Assembly (NCBI RefSeq): GCF_021190955.1
Contig: NZ_JAIOAO010000002.1
Coordinates: 62,001-126,000 of the forward strand
Direction: 5' to 3'
Length of the DNA: 64,000 nt
From: Parachryseolinea silvisoli
Lineage (GTDB): Bacteria > Bacteroidota > Bacteroidia > Cytophagales > Cyclobacteriaceae
In this document: positions 26,167 through 33,619 of the stretch, one piece after another
Layout: the number at the start of each line of letters is the position of its first letter
How positions within the stretch are numbered: the first letter of the stretch is position 1
The notes under the pieces: model-generated
Seen by the model: the letters and a program-made list of their open reading frames with translations, nothing else
Told to the model about the DNA's origin: nothing
Database searches by the model: none
Position numbers and translations under genes: made by a program

Positions 26167-27534
26167 ATGAAGACTTTATACCCCACCGTTGTAAAATTGC
26201 TGGCGATCTACCTGATCCTCTTCATACACACAACGCCCCTCTCCGCGCAAACCACCACACCGCTCGACAGCACCTACCTCGCCCACCTGGCGACCTTTTC
26301 CAAAAACGCCCATACCCTGGCGAGTGAAATCTGGCCCGGCATGAAGATCGGCCCCTTCTGCATCTTCCGGGTAAACGGCCCCGCCTATATCATGAACCAC
26401 CCGGCGCCGCCCAAAGAAGCCCGCCTGCTACACGACAGCATCTCTATATTTAAGCAATCCGACTACGCCCTGGCCGGCACCACCCAAACCCCGATCAACA
26501 ACCACCTCACCGCCCACAACAACTACGGCCAACCCATGTACGTCAGCGTAAACCAGTTTTACGCGGAACTGTTCCACGAGCTGCACCATGTATACCAACG
26601 TACCGCGATCAAACAGCTCAAGTTCGAAAACCTTGCCGATTTACTCACCTATCCGGAAGACCCTCACAACGACGCCCTAAGGCAATACGAAAACGAAGCG
26701 CTGCTGGAAATGCTTCTCGGACCAGCCGAGAAATTCACAGAGAACCTCAACCGGTTTTATTCATGCCGTTTACTGCGCAAGACCATCATTGGCGAAAAAT
26801 ACAGCAACTATGAAAAGAGTGTCGAGTCAGCGGAAGGCCCTGCGACGTACTGTGAGTATGCCTATATGAAGAAATACGCCACCACGGCGACAGAACAAGA
26901 GTTCATTCACAAGCGGTTTTATTACTCGCTGACAGAACCTACCTACGGCCGCGAGGGTTTACGCAACAAGCACCTTCTAAGCGGCATGGCCCAATGTATT
27001 ATCCTAACCCGGCGATTCAAGAACTGGCAGACCGAGTATTACAACTCCGGCCTGCCGCTGAATGATTTCTTCTTCTCGAAGTTACCGGCGAAACAAGTGA
27101 AGCTACCCACACTTGCCTCTTACGAAGCCAAGGCCCAATACTTTACCACCCAGGAGAAAGAGAAACACGCCCAAAACCTGGAAGCCTTCAACAATCAACC
27201 CGGACGGAAGATTACATTGATCTTTAACACACAGCCCGAATTCCGCGGCTTTGATCCGATGCACGCAGAGGCAGTGAATGACAGCCTGATCATTCACTCG
27301 ACATTGTTAAAGCTGGGCAAAGGCACCAACAGTTTTACAGCGATCAATCAGGGTACGCTTGCGCGGATTAACAAGCAGGTATGGTCTGTGAAGCAATTGA
27401 CGTTCTTTGTCCCGGAAACCGCAGTCAAATTTGAGAACGGCATACTTACCTATACAGACAAGGCGCTATCTGTCCAATGGAAATACACAAAACTCGATAA
27501 AAATGGTAACGAGTATATCGTTACCAGCGAATAG
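26167..27534 (+). CDS. Secreted HExxH-motif protein, putative zinc metallopeptidase
   Basis: A 455-residue exported protein with an N-terminal signal peptide (hydrophobic 10-26, cleavage near LSAQ). The motif FHELHHVYQ (HExxH at 137-141) is the zinc-binding and catalytic signature of gluzincin-type metallopeptidases. NEALLEMLLG, about 45 residues later, could supply the third ligand. I do not recognise the rest; the C-terminal part (about 340-455) is beta-rich and reads like a lipocalin-like or scoring domain for ligand contact. Transcribed alone. Protease activity is inferred from the motif only; a structural or esterase role is possible. Confidence 0.65.
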   Translation: MKTLYPTVVKLLAIYLILFIHTTPLSAQTTTPLDSTYLAHLATFSKNAHTLASEIWPGMKIGPFCIFRVNGPAYIMNHPAPPKEARLLHDSISIFKQSDYALAGTTQTPINNHLTAHNNYGQPMYVSVNQFYAELFHELHHVYQRTAIKQLKFENLADLLTYPEDPHNDALRQYENEALLEMLLGPAEKFTENLNRFYSCRLLRKTIIGEKYSNYEKSVESAEGPATYCEYAYMKKYATTATEQEFIHKRFYYSLTEPTYGREGLRNKHLLSGMAQCIILTRRFKNWQTEYYNSGLPLNDFFFSKLPAKQVKLPTLASYEAKAQYFTTQEKEKHAQNLEAFNNQPGRKITLIFNTQPEFRGFDPMHAEAVNDSLIIHSTLLKLGKGTNSFTAINQGTLARINKQVWSVKQLTFFVPETAVKFENGILTYTDKALSVQWKYTKLDKNGNEYIVTSE

Positions 27535-27608
27535 TCTTCCGCCGTTAAATTTCAGGAATAATAGGCGTCTTCCCGTCTGAAAATTCCAATGGCTTTTCAC
27601 TTTGAATA

Positions 27609-27905
27609 CTACAGCAAAGCATCTACCAAGCCAGATATTTGCCGAACTCTCTCCAGAACTTCTTCTGGAGATGGTACGTTCTTTCCTTCAAATACTACCT
27701 CTGCTTGAAACACCATTGACCGTTGATTGAACCACGTCTTCATTTCTCCAGGCTCTATAAACTGTGCATCACCCGTCTCTTTCTAAAAAAAATGTTCGCA
27801 GTTCTGATAAACCTCATCAGGAACTTCCGTCTTGGTGAGCGGAAAATTAAACGTCTGTTCGAAAGAAGCCAAAACCGATCGCCTAGGTGATCCCGTTGTA
27901 TAGTT
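27609..27905 (-). pseudogene. Decayed small gene of unknown family (in-frame stop, lost start)
   Basis: A reading frame of about 97 codons that looks coding in composition on both sides of a single TAG at 27783-27785, which follows a run of eight T. Before it comes SVLASFEQTFNFPLTKTEV...; after it KETGDAQFIEPGEMKTWFNQ..., ending VDALL and a true stop. The frame is closed by TGA at 27906-27908. An ATG in another frame just upstream (MKLYNGIT) reads sensibly into this one if one base is shifted near 27890. That suggests a roughly 100-residue gene hit by a frameshift and a nonsense change. I cannot name the family. Confidence 0.5.
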
Positions 27906-27908
27906 TCA

Positions 27909-28323
27909 TTTGCTATCAAATATTCCGGTTACTCGCAAGAACTTTCAAAAGTTATTTATCATTCTAGTTACTCGCCGCGGTTGAAAACAAGATCCTTCCC
28001 GCCGGCGTTTTCTTCTGTCAATGACTCGCGAGGGCAATTTTCAAATTTCTCTGTTACTTCCATGAGCAAGACCTGAAAAGTCCGGTATCATTGCGCTGAA
28101 ACTCCAGAATATTGAATAGATATCCAATAGTTCATTAAGATTTAACCAATAGATATCGAATACCTATATAGCTATTGAATATCCTTTTATAAAATCTTCT
28201 TCCTTAAAATTTAATCTATCCAGTATATTGACAAGTATCGGCCATTTCGTAGATTCGACCTGGACACCGTTAAAATTTAGGCCGTTGTCTAAAACCCTCT
28301 CGTTACCCTAAAATTAATTGACT
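27909..28323. other. AT-rich non-coding stretch with short repeats
   Basis: About 415 bases without a supportable gene. At 28120-28190 there are several imperfect copies of AATAGATATC / CTATTGAATATCC in both orientations. Small coding-like scraps occur on the minus strand (for example MEVTEKFENCPRESL near 28060-27965), pointing to further decayed sequence next to the pseudogene. Promoter for the gene at 28324 is not clear. Confidence 0.45.
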
Positions 28324-29799
28324 ATGCCTTTTCTTGAGGGACCATTCGCGTTTACCGGCAAGCTGGACATGTTGAGCGCGTATCGCATGCGTGGCATCGA
28401 CAAGATCGTTGTTCGGCGAAAAGGCGGCCCAAGCCGCGAAAAAATTAAAAGTGATCCCAGCTTCAAAAATACGCGCCACACCATGTCAGAGTTTGGCGGG
28501 TGCTCGCGGTTGGGCAGCTATGTGCGGCTGGCGATGCACCACATCAAGCAATTGTCAGACTATAATTTTGGCAGCGATATCAATAGCATCATGCGCCAGG
28601 TACAACTGCGCGACGGCACCGGCGAATGGGGCCGCCGTAGAATTATACTGTCCGACCACGCGCGTATACTCGAAGGCTTTCTGACAACCAAGAAGGCCCC
28701 CAGCTTCGACTCGATCGTGCGCACACCCGTATACTATACGATGGACCGGGCCAATCGTTCGGCACGCGTGGAAATCCCGGAGCTGCTCCGTGATATTAAC
28801 TACTTTCCGCAGAATAACCACGCGATGTTTCGCCTGACGATTACGCTGGGGATTGTGCCCGACCTGAATTATGATATAGCAGCGAAAGAATATCTGCCGG
28901 CGACGTGGTATGATCCGTCGTGCTATGCGAAGCGTGTTTCGACGGATTGGAACCCGTCGTTGAAAGGAATGCGAAGCACTACGCTGGAGCTGGCCATGGA
29001 AACACTTCCGCCGGAGGATGGCTGGACGTTGATGCTGGCGATTGGAATTCAATATGGGGCGTTTCGGGAGAATGGGAAGGTTGAGGAAGTGAAGCGGTTT
29101 GGAGCGGCGAAGATTTTGGCGTTGCGTGGGAAGGATGAGGCGTCTGGGGGCAGGGTTGATGATGATGGGATTGGGGAGGATGAAGAGCTTTTGAATGAAG
29201 TGGTGACGGAGGATGCGCCTGTGGTGCAGTTCGAATGGGAGTCGGGAGGGTATCGGGGGCCGGAGGTGCGGTATGTGTATGCGATGAAGGAGATGGTAGC
29301 AGAAAAACGACAGGGTGCTGTTTATAGTTATGCTATTCCAGTGGCAGTACAGGAAGATCCAGACCATACGTTGGGTACGCCCTATATTAAGGCTTATAGG
29401 CACTATACTCAACAACAATACCACTACGCCAGTCTGAAGACTGGCGATAGTGGTGGTCACAAGTCTCCGCCCCGGGGCGGGGCTAAGACTTGCGCCAGAT
29501 GCACCTGGTGTGTACGCTATCTACTTAGCTCGGCCAGGATGGCTTCGCCGACGGCTTTGGCGGATTGGGGGTTTTGGCCGGTGATGACGCGGGTGTCGAC
29601 AACTACATGCGATTGCCAGATGCCGGACTTTTCGAAGCGGGCGCCGCGCTCGATCAGTTTAGTCTCTAACGCGAAGGGTACTACTTTTTCTAATTTGACA
29701 GCAGCTTCTTCTTCGTTGGTGAAGGCGTTGATCTTTTTGCCATCTACCAGGTATTTACCGTTGGGAAGCTTAATGTTTACCAGGCCGGCGGGGCCGTGA
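28324..29799 (+). CDS. Bacteroidota-type protein of unknown function, frame extended past its likely end
   Basis: 491 codons from ATG 28324 to the first stop. The first roughly 300 residues look like a real protein found in Bacteroidota: MPFLEGPFAFTGKLD, AYRMRGIDKIVVRRKGGPS, EFGGCSRLGSYVR, then GEWGRRR. It has no signal peptide and no enzyme motif that I recognise. After about residue 365 the frame runs through two strong DNA hairpins (29421-29492). It then continues 283 bases antisense to the end of the DJ-1/PfpI gene, where the translation is low in structure and Cys/Ser-rich. The native stop was probably lost, or a frameshift lies near 29300-29420. Treat the last 120 or so residues as doubtful. 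Confidence 0.6.
   Translation: MPFLEGPFAFTGKLDMLSAYRMRGIDKIVVRRKGGPSREKIKSDPSFKNTRHTMSEFGGCSRLGSYVRLAMHHIKQLSDYNFGSDINSIMRQVQLRDGTGEWGRRRIILSDHARILEGFLTTKKAPSFDSIVRTPVYYTMDRANRSARVEIPELLRDINYFPQNNHAMFRLTITLGIVPDLNYDIAAKEYLPATWYDPSCYAKRVSTDWNPSLKGMRSTTLELAMETLPPEDGWTLMLAIGIQYGAFRENGKVEEVKRFGAAKILALRGKDEASGGRVDDDGIGEDEELLNEVVTEDAPVVQFEWESGGYRGPEVRYVYAMKEMVAEKRQGAVYSYAIPVAVQEDPDHTLGTPYIKAYRHYTQQQYHYASLKTGDSGGHKSPPRGGAKTCARCTWCVRYLLSSARMASPTALADWGFWPVMTRVSTTTCDCQMPDFSKRAPRSISLVSNAKGTTFSNLTAASSSLVKALIFLPSTRYLPLGSLMFTRPAGP
29421..29492. repeat. Two tandem hairpins (REP-like pair)
   Basis: Hairpin one, 29421-29453: CCACTA and CGCCAGTCT pair with AGACTGGCG and TAGTGG, with one bulged base and a two-base loop. 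Hairpin two, 29460-29492: CAAGTCT pairs with AGACTTG, and inside it lies a GCCCC/GGGGC core. Both contain AGTCT/AGACT. They lie right after the stop of the DJ-1/PfpI gene (on the minus strand), where they could end or stabilise its mRNA. Confidence 0.65.
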
Positions 29800-30269
29800 C
29801 ATACGGCGGCCACAATGCCGTTACTGGTATATATTTGGGCGGCGAGAGTGGATAGCGCCGTGTTGTCGGCCAGGTCCCACATGGCGCCGTGACCACCGGC
29901 GTAGAAGATGGCGGCGTAATCGCCGGCTTTTACTTCGGAGGGCTTGAGGGTGTGCTCTACTTTGTGGCGGTATTCTTTGTTTTCCCAGAAACGTTTGTTG
30001 GTGGAGTCGCCGAGGTTAAAGCCGTCGACGGGGGCTTTACCGCCCTGCGGGCTCACGAAGTCGATTTCGTAGCCGGCTTCGTGGAGCACTTCCCACGGGT
30101 GGGCTACTTCGCTGAGGTAGTAGCCGGTAGGCTCACCGGTGCTTCCTTTTTTGTCGTGGCTCGTGACCACGAATAGAATTTTCTTTTTCATGTTTGTCTT
30201 TTGTTTTGTCTTTTGTGCTGTTGCCGGGATGATCAGGGCCATCGCCAGCAGGGTCAGTAAAATTCTCAT
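29517..30269 (-). CDS. Exported DJ-1/PfpI-family protein (Hsp31-like)
   Basis: A 250-residue class I glutamine-amidotransferase-like protein of the Hsp31/DJ-1 group, whose members act as glyoxalase III, deglycase or chaperone-like proteins. The nucleophile elbow is AAVCHGPAG with Cys157-His158, and Glu46 in GEPTGYY fits the conserved acid. A signal peptide (1-19, ending ATAQ) precedes the domain, which is unusual since most family members are cytosolic. An internal ATG at 30191 (MKKKILFVV) could make a cytosolic form. A hairpin terminator and a Crp-type site lie in the 110 bases upstream. Substrate is unknown. Confidence 0.88.
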   Translation of the reverse strand: MRILLTLLAMALIIPATAQKTKQKTNMKKKILFVVTSHDKKGSTGEPTGYYLSEVAHPWEVLHEAGYEIDFVSPQGGKAPVDGFNLGDSTNKRFWENKEYRHKVEHTLKPSEVKAGDYAAIFYAGGHGAMWDLADNTALSTLAAQIYTSNGIVAAVCHGPAGLVNIKLPNGKYLVDGKKINAFTNEEEAAVKLEKVVPFALETKLIERGARFEKSGIWQSHVVVDTRVITGQNPQSAKAVGEAILAELSR

Positions 30270-30296
30270 GATCCGTTTTGTTTGCGTTTAACGATA

Positions 30297-30326
30297 CAAA
30301 AATGCCGGCTTTCGAGGGGCCGGCAC
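30297..30326 (-). terminator. Intrinsic terminator after the Crp-family gene
   Basis: On the minus strand GCCGGC, ten-base centre, GCCGGC, then ATTTTTG. It lies between the Crp-family regulator and the DJ-1/PfpI gene, so the two are probably not simply co-transcribed. Confidence 0.65.
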
Positions 30327-30347
30327 AGGAAGTAGGTCACATGTTTT

Positions 30348-30365
30348 GTGTGATGTAGATCACAC
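30348..30365. promoter_or_regulatory. Crp/Fnr-type operator GTGTGA-N6-TCACAC
   Basis: GTGTGATGTAGATCACAC contains TGTGA-N6-TCACA, the classical Crp consensus, as an 18-base dyad. It is 15 bases beyond the stop of a Crp-family regulator gene and about 80 bases upstream of the DJ-1/PfpI start. Regulation of the latter by the former is inferred. Confidence 0.6.
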
Positions 30366-30379
30366 CTTGGAAAGAGGCG

Positions 30380-30943
30380 TCAGGAGGAAAAGCGGCTGAG
30401 CGTCTCGCGGGAAACACCCAGGTACGATGCCAGGACTGTTTTGGGCACACGCTGGATCAGCGTAGGATATTGCTGTAATAATTGATCGTAGCGCTCGCGG
30501 GCGTTGTTGTTCAGCAGCGACAGGACGCGTTGCTGCAAGGCAATGTAGCCGAAGTTGGATTTGCGCCGGAAGAAGTGCTCCACCTTGTGCAGGTCGGCGC
30601 AGAGTTTCTCGCGGTTGGGTAAGGACAGGCAGAGCAGCTCCACGTTTTCCAGGCAGTCGATGTTGAGGGTGGCGGCGGTTTCGTTAAAGTAAGCCTGGTA
30701 GTCGGAGATCCACCAGTCTTCCATGGCAAATTGAATAATGTGCTCTTTGCCGTCCTGGTCGGTGTGGTAGGCGCGTAGGAGCCCGCTGATGATGTAGTGG
30801 TCATTGCGAACCAGGTCGCCCTTCTGGATGACGAACTGATGTCTTTTGTATGTGCGCGTGGTGAAGTGAGAAAGTATATAGTCGAACTCGTCGTCGGTCA
30901 ACGGGGTGATTTTTTCGATGTGACTTCTGAGCGGATGGGACAT
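30380..30943 (-). CDS. Crp/Fnr-family transcriptional regulator
   Basis: A 187-residue regulator with an N-terminal cyclic-nucleotide-binding-like beta-roll (about 25-115; VIQKGDLVRNDHYIISGLLRAY, then DGKEHIIQFAMEDWW). A long dimer helix and a short C-terminal helix-turn-helix follow (VPKTVLASYLGVSRETLSRF). No Cys cluster for an iron-sulfur site is present. The phosphate-binding Arg-Ala motif of true cAMP receptors is not evident, so the effector may differ, as is usual for Bacteroidota members. A perfect-looking Crp site lies just downstream. The gene upstream starts 7 bases after the next stop, on the same strand. Confidence 0.88.
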   Translation of the reverse strand: MSHPLRSHIEKITPLTDDEFDYILSHFTTRTYKRHQFVIQKGDLVRNDHYIISGLLRAYHTDQDGKEHIIQFAMEDWWISDYQAYFNETAATLNIDCLENVELLCLSLPNREKLCADLHKVEHFFRRKSNFGYIALQQRVLSLLNNNARERYDQLLQQYPTLIQRVPKTVLASYLGVSRETLSRFSS

Positions 30944-30949
30944 AAACCA

Positions 30950-32074
30950 TCAATGTTCCAGGCGTTTTAACGATCCGGTTACTTTACACTCGTCGAAAGT
31001 AACGGGGAGACTGGCTTTGCCGGCGGGATCGCTCCAGGAGCCTGAGAGGTATACTATGTCAGACTGGTTGTAGTGCAGGTTATAGGCGCCCTTTTTGTAC
31101 TCACGATCGATTTTTAGATCGAATTTTCCCGTAGGGCGTTTGTTTACGGTTTCGGTCAGTGTAATGGTCTGAGGGGTATAGCGGCCCGTGAGGGTTAGTG
31201 GCTGGAGCTTGTCGTCGTAGTAATAGTAGCCTGTGACTTTGTCGGAGCTTTTGTCCAGGTTGATGGCCATGGTGAAGGCATGCTGGCTGTCTACCTTTCC
31301 AAAAACGAACAGGTTGGTAGGCTGCTCGCCCTTTATTTTTTGGTTATACAAACACTTATCGATGCCGTACCGGGCGGTGTATGCATCGTCCAACAGCGCC
31401 TTCTTTCCCGTCGGACTGAGGTATTGTTTGAGCGAGTCCACGGGCATTGATCGCATGATGTCCGGAGCACAGGCTTTTGCCACGTGCGGGAAACAGTCGC
31501 TGGTAAGCGAGAAGTATAACCAGCCGTTCTTGATTTCGTACCAGTCGATATCGTAGTAGCTGCAGTATGGATCGATGTCGCCGGCGCATTCCGAGGCCTT
31601 CTGAAAAGCCCCTTTGGCACTCGTCAGCCAGTAGCGGTTTAAGAAATCGGTGTAGCCCGTCAGTGTGAACAAGGCTTCGAAGGGAATGTCTTCGTTCTGA
31701 AGGTAGTCGCCGGTGTTCAGGTCAAACAGCATTTCTTCTTCTACATTGTTTGGATAAGCACCGTAGTATTCGCCGGCAAATGCAATGAAGAGCCGGCTCT
31801 CTTTTATTTCGGATATGAAGCTCACACCGTACCACCGGAACTCGGTAAGCTCCCGCTGGTTAAAGCTGTTGATCATAAACTTTTCCAGCAGGAAAGAGTT
31901 GATCTTTTCTACCACCTTGCTGTAACGGCCCGACGTGTCGCGCACCCGGGGGAGTTGCGAGACGACGCTGTTGTCGATGGTTTCTGTCAGGGTGACCGTG
32001 TCGACAACAATCGCGTGTTGGGATTGTGCGCAAAAAGTTGCGAGTAAGAGCGTTAGAAAAAACAGGTTGCGCAT
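30950..32074 (-). CDS. Exported protein of unknown function
   Basis: A 374-residue protein with a signal peptide (MRNLFFLTLLLATFCAQSQ). ATG 32074 is chosen because the frame's upstream extension would bury this signal. The mature part has mixed alpha/beta composition: a first half like DUF3298-type secreted proteins (FISEIKESRLFIAFAGEYYGAYPNN, LFDLNTGDYLQ), with several Cys that may pair (CAGDIDPYCSYYDID), and a beta-rich end. The DUF3298/RsiV-like resemblance (Y-x-G-A-x-x-x-N in a predicted domain followed by L-N-x-G) is suggestive only. Its stop is 6 bases before the Crp-family start, so the two may share a transcript. Confidence 0.6.
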   Translation of the reverse strand: MRNLFFLTLLLATFCAQSQHAIVVDTVTLTETIDNSVVSQLPRVRDTSGRYSKVVEKINSFLLEKFMINSFNQRELTEFRWYGVSFISEIKESRLFIAFAGEYYGAYPNNVEEEMLFDLNTGDYLQNEDIPFEALFTLTGYTDFLNRYWLTSAKGAFQKASECAGDIDPYCSYYDIDWYEIKNGWLYFSLTSDCFPHVAKACAPDIMRSMPVDSLKQYLSPTGKKALLDDAYTARYGIDKCLYNQKIKGEQPTNLFVFGKVDSQHAFTMAINLDKSSDKVTGYYYYDDKLQPLTLTGRYTPQTITLTETVNKRPTGKFDLKIDREYKKGAYNLHYNQSDIVYLSGSWSDPAGKASLPVTFDECKVTGSLKRLEH

Positions 32075-32131
32075 GGCGATTTGGGGGCTGCGGTTGGTAA
32101 AGATACAAAAACGGCGGAGATGCAGCATAAA

Positions 32132-32207
32132 ACAGTGTGCGTGTGAGCGCGGGAGCGAAATAGGGCAATCTGCCTTTTCTTCGCTCCCGCGCTCTCACGC
32201 ACACCGT
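32132..32207. repeat. GTGTGAG-type long inverted repeat, copy A
   Basis: Two 28-base arms, 32132-32159 and 32180-32207, pair with only two mismatches around a 20-base loop. It begins 18 bases after the stop of the amylase gene on the minus strand. Related repeats occur at 40092-40156 and 42138-42216, each also directly behind a stop codon. A 3-prime end or terminator role is likely; after the hairpin the minus strand continues GTTTTATG. Confidence 0.75.
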
Positions 32208-32224
32208 CTCCCGGGGTTATGGCT

Positions 32225-33607
32225 TTACTTCTTCAGGACCAGGTACTGGTACGGTGCCAGGGACGCCGTGGTACCGAGAGTAACGGGGGTGTTAGTCAAT
32301 GAGTTGGTCCAGGTGGTGTTTTGGACGGTGGCGTCGAGGGTGTAGGGGATGGTGGTGTTGCGGGTGTTGACCAGGACCAGGTACTCGTGGCTGCCGTTTT
32401 TGCGTTTGAAGGCGGCAATGTCGTTGTGGGGGTAGGTGGTCAGCGTGCCGGTGGTGAAGGCCGCCGATGAATTATATACCGCAAACAGCTTTTCATATTG
32501 TTGCTGCATGGACAGGTTGGCGGACCAGTCGATGGGCGTACGTGTGAAGAAGGGCAGGTTGGCGTCCTGGCCAACTTCCTGGCTACTGTATAGTAGGGGC
32601 ACGGCGCTGGTGAAGATCGTGATGACCGATGCCGAAAGAGCGCCGCCGGCACCGTTGAAGAGGCCCATGGGGGTTTCTTCGTAGGCGGACACGTCGTGGT
32701 TGGTGGTGTAGCGCAGTTTGTGCGCGCCGGCGGGGATGCTGTTGTATTCGGCCTGGTGTGTGGTGAAAATGGACGTGGCGGCTTTGCCGTCGCGGTATAC
32801 CTGTTTGATGTTGGTGTAGAAGTCCCACGCGTAATTCATCTGGAACCCGGCCGTGAAGTTTTCGGCTTTGCCACCTTCGGCCAGGAGAATGAGCTTGCGG
32901 TCTTTGATGGCTTTAAGCTCGTCAAGGGCCTGTTTCCAGAAGTCCGTTGGGACGAAGTCTACCGCGTCGCAACGGAGACCGTCGACGTTGGCTTCGAGCA
33001 CCCAATATTTCATGGCGGCAATCATGGCTTTGCGCATGTCGGCGTTGTCGTAGTTCAGCTCGGCTACGTCGTTCCAGTTGGTGCCGGGCGGGATGATCAC
33101 TTCGCCGGCGGCATTTTGCGTGTACCACGATTTGTTTTGCATCCACGGGTTGTCCCACGCGGTGTGGTTGGCGACCCAGTCGAGAATTACCGCCATGTTG
33201 CGGTCGTGTGCTTTTTGTACCAGCTCGCGCAGTTTGTCGAGGTTGCCAAATTCGGTGTTTACTTCCAGGTAGTTCCTGACGGAATACGGTGAGCCCAGGC
33301 CCCCGGCAGAACGTACCTGCCCCACCGGGAAGATCGGCATCAGCCAGAGGGTATTGATGCCCATGGCTTTGATCTTGTCAAGCCGGTCGATCACGCCCTG
33401 GAAGTTACCGGCCTGACTAAACGCCCGCAGGTTCACTTCGTAGAGCACGACATTCTGCGGGTCGGGCACGCCGGCAAAGGGTACACCGTATTGTTTCGGG
33501 TTGTCGTTGTCCGGTTCGGGTTGCGGGGCGCTGTCTTCGCTGCCGCAGGCCAGCAACATGCAGGCCATGAAGCAGATTTTCTTCATCATCATCAAAGTCA
33601 TGGTCAA
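32225..33607 (-). CDS. GH13 alpha-amylase lipoprotein (SusG-like)
   Basis: A 460-residue glycoside hydrolase family 13 enzyme predicted to sit on the cell surface and cut alpha-1,4-glucans. The lipobox LLAC gives Cys21 counting from the first ATG. A shorter start at 33586 (MKKICF) is possible but leaves only 13 residues before the Cys. The barrel's conserved regions are present: ILDWVANH (region I), VDGLRCDAVDFV (nucleophile Asp214), LILLAEGG (acid/base Glu244) and YTTNHDVS (Asp305). It is the last gene of the SusC-SusD-SusE-amylase operon, 12 bases after the SusE-type gene. B. theta SusG is much longer, so a carbohydrate-binding insertion is absent here. Confidence 0.93.
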   Translation of the reverse strand: MTMTLMMMKKICFMACMLLACGSEDSAPQPEPDNDNPKQYGVPFAGVPDPQNVVLYEVNLRAFSQAGNFQGVIDRLDKIKAMGINTLWLMPIFPVGQVRSAGGLGSPYSVRNYLEVNTEFGNLDKLRELVQKAHDRNMAVILDWVANHTAWDNPWMQNKSWYTQNAAGEVIIPPGTNWNDVAELNYDNADMRKAMIAAMKYWVLEANVDGLRCDAVDFVPTDFWKQALDELKAIKDRKLILLAEGGKAENFTAGFQMNYAWDFYTNIKQVYRDGKAATSIFTTHQAEYNSIPAGAHKLRYTTNHDVSAYEETPMGLFNGAGGALSASVITIFTSAVPLLYSSQEVGQDANLPFFTRTPIDWSANLSMQQQYEKLFAVYNSSAAFTTGTLTTYPHNDIAAFKRKNGSHEYLVLVNTRNTTIPYTLDATVQNTTWTNSLTNTPVTLGTTASLAPYQYLVLKK

Positions 33608-33619
33608 TTCTAAAAGGGC

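Noticed and set aside
28555-29460. A 301-residue minus-strand open frame opposite the gene at 28324
   Set aside because: Composition is biased (many R, H, I, P), there are no motifs, and the plus-strand reading gives a recognisable Bacteroidota protein.
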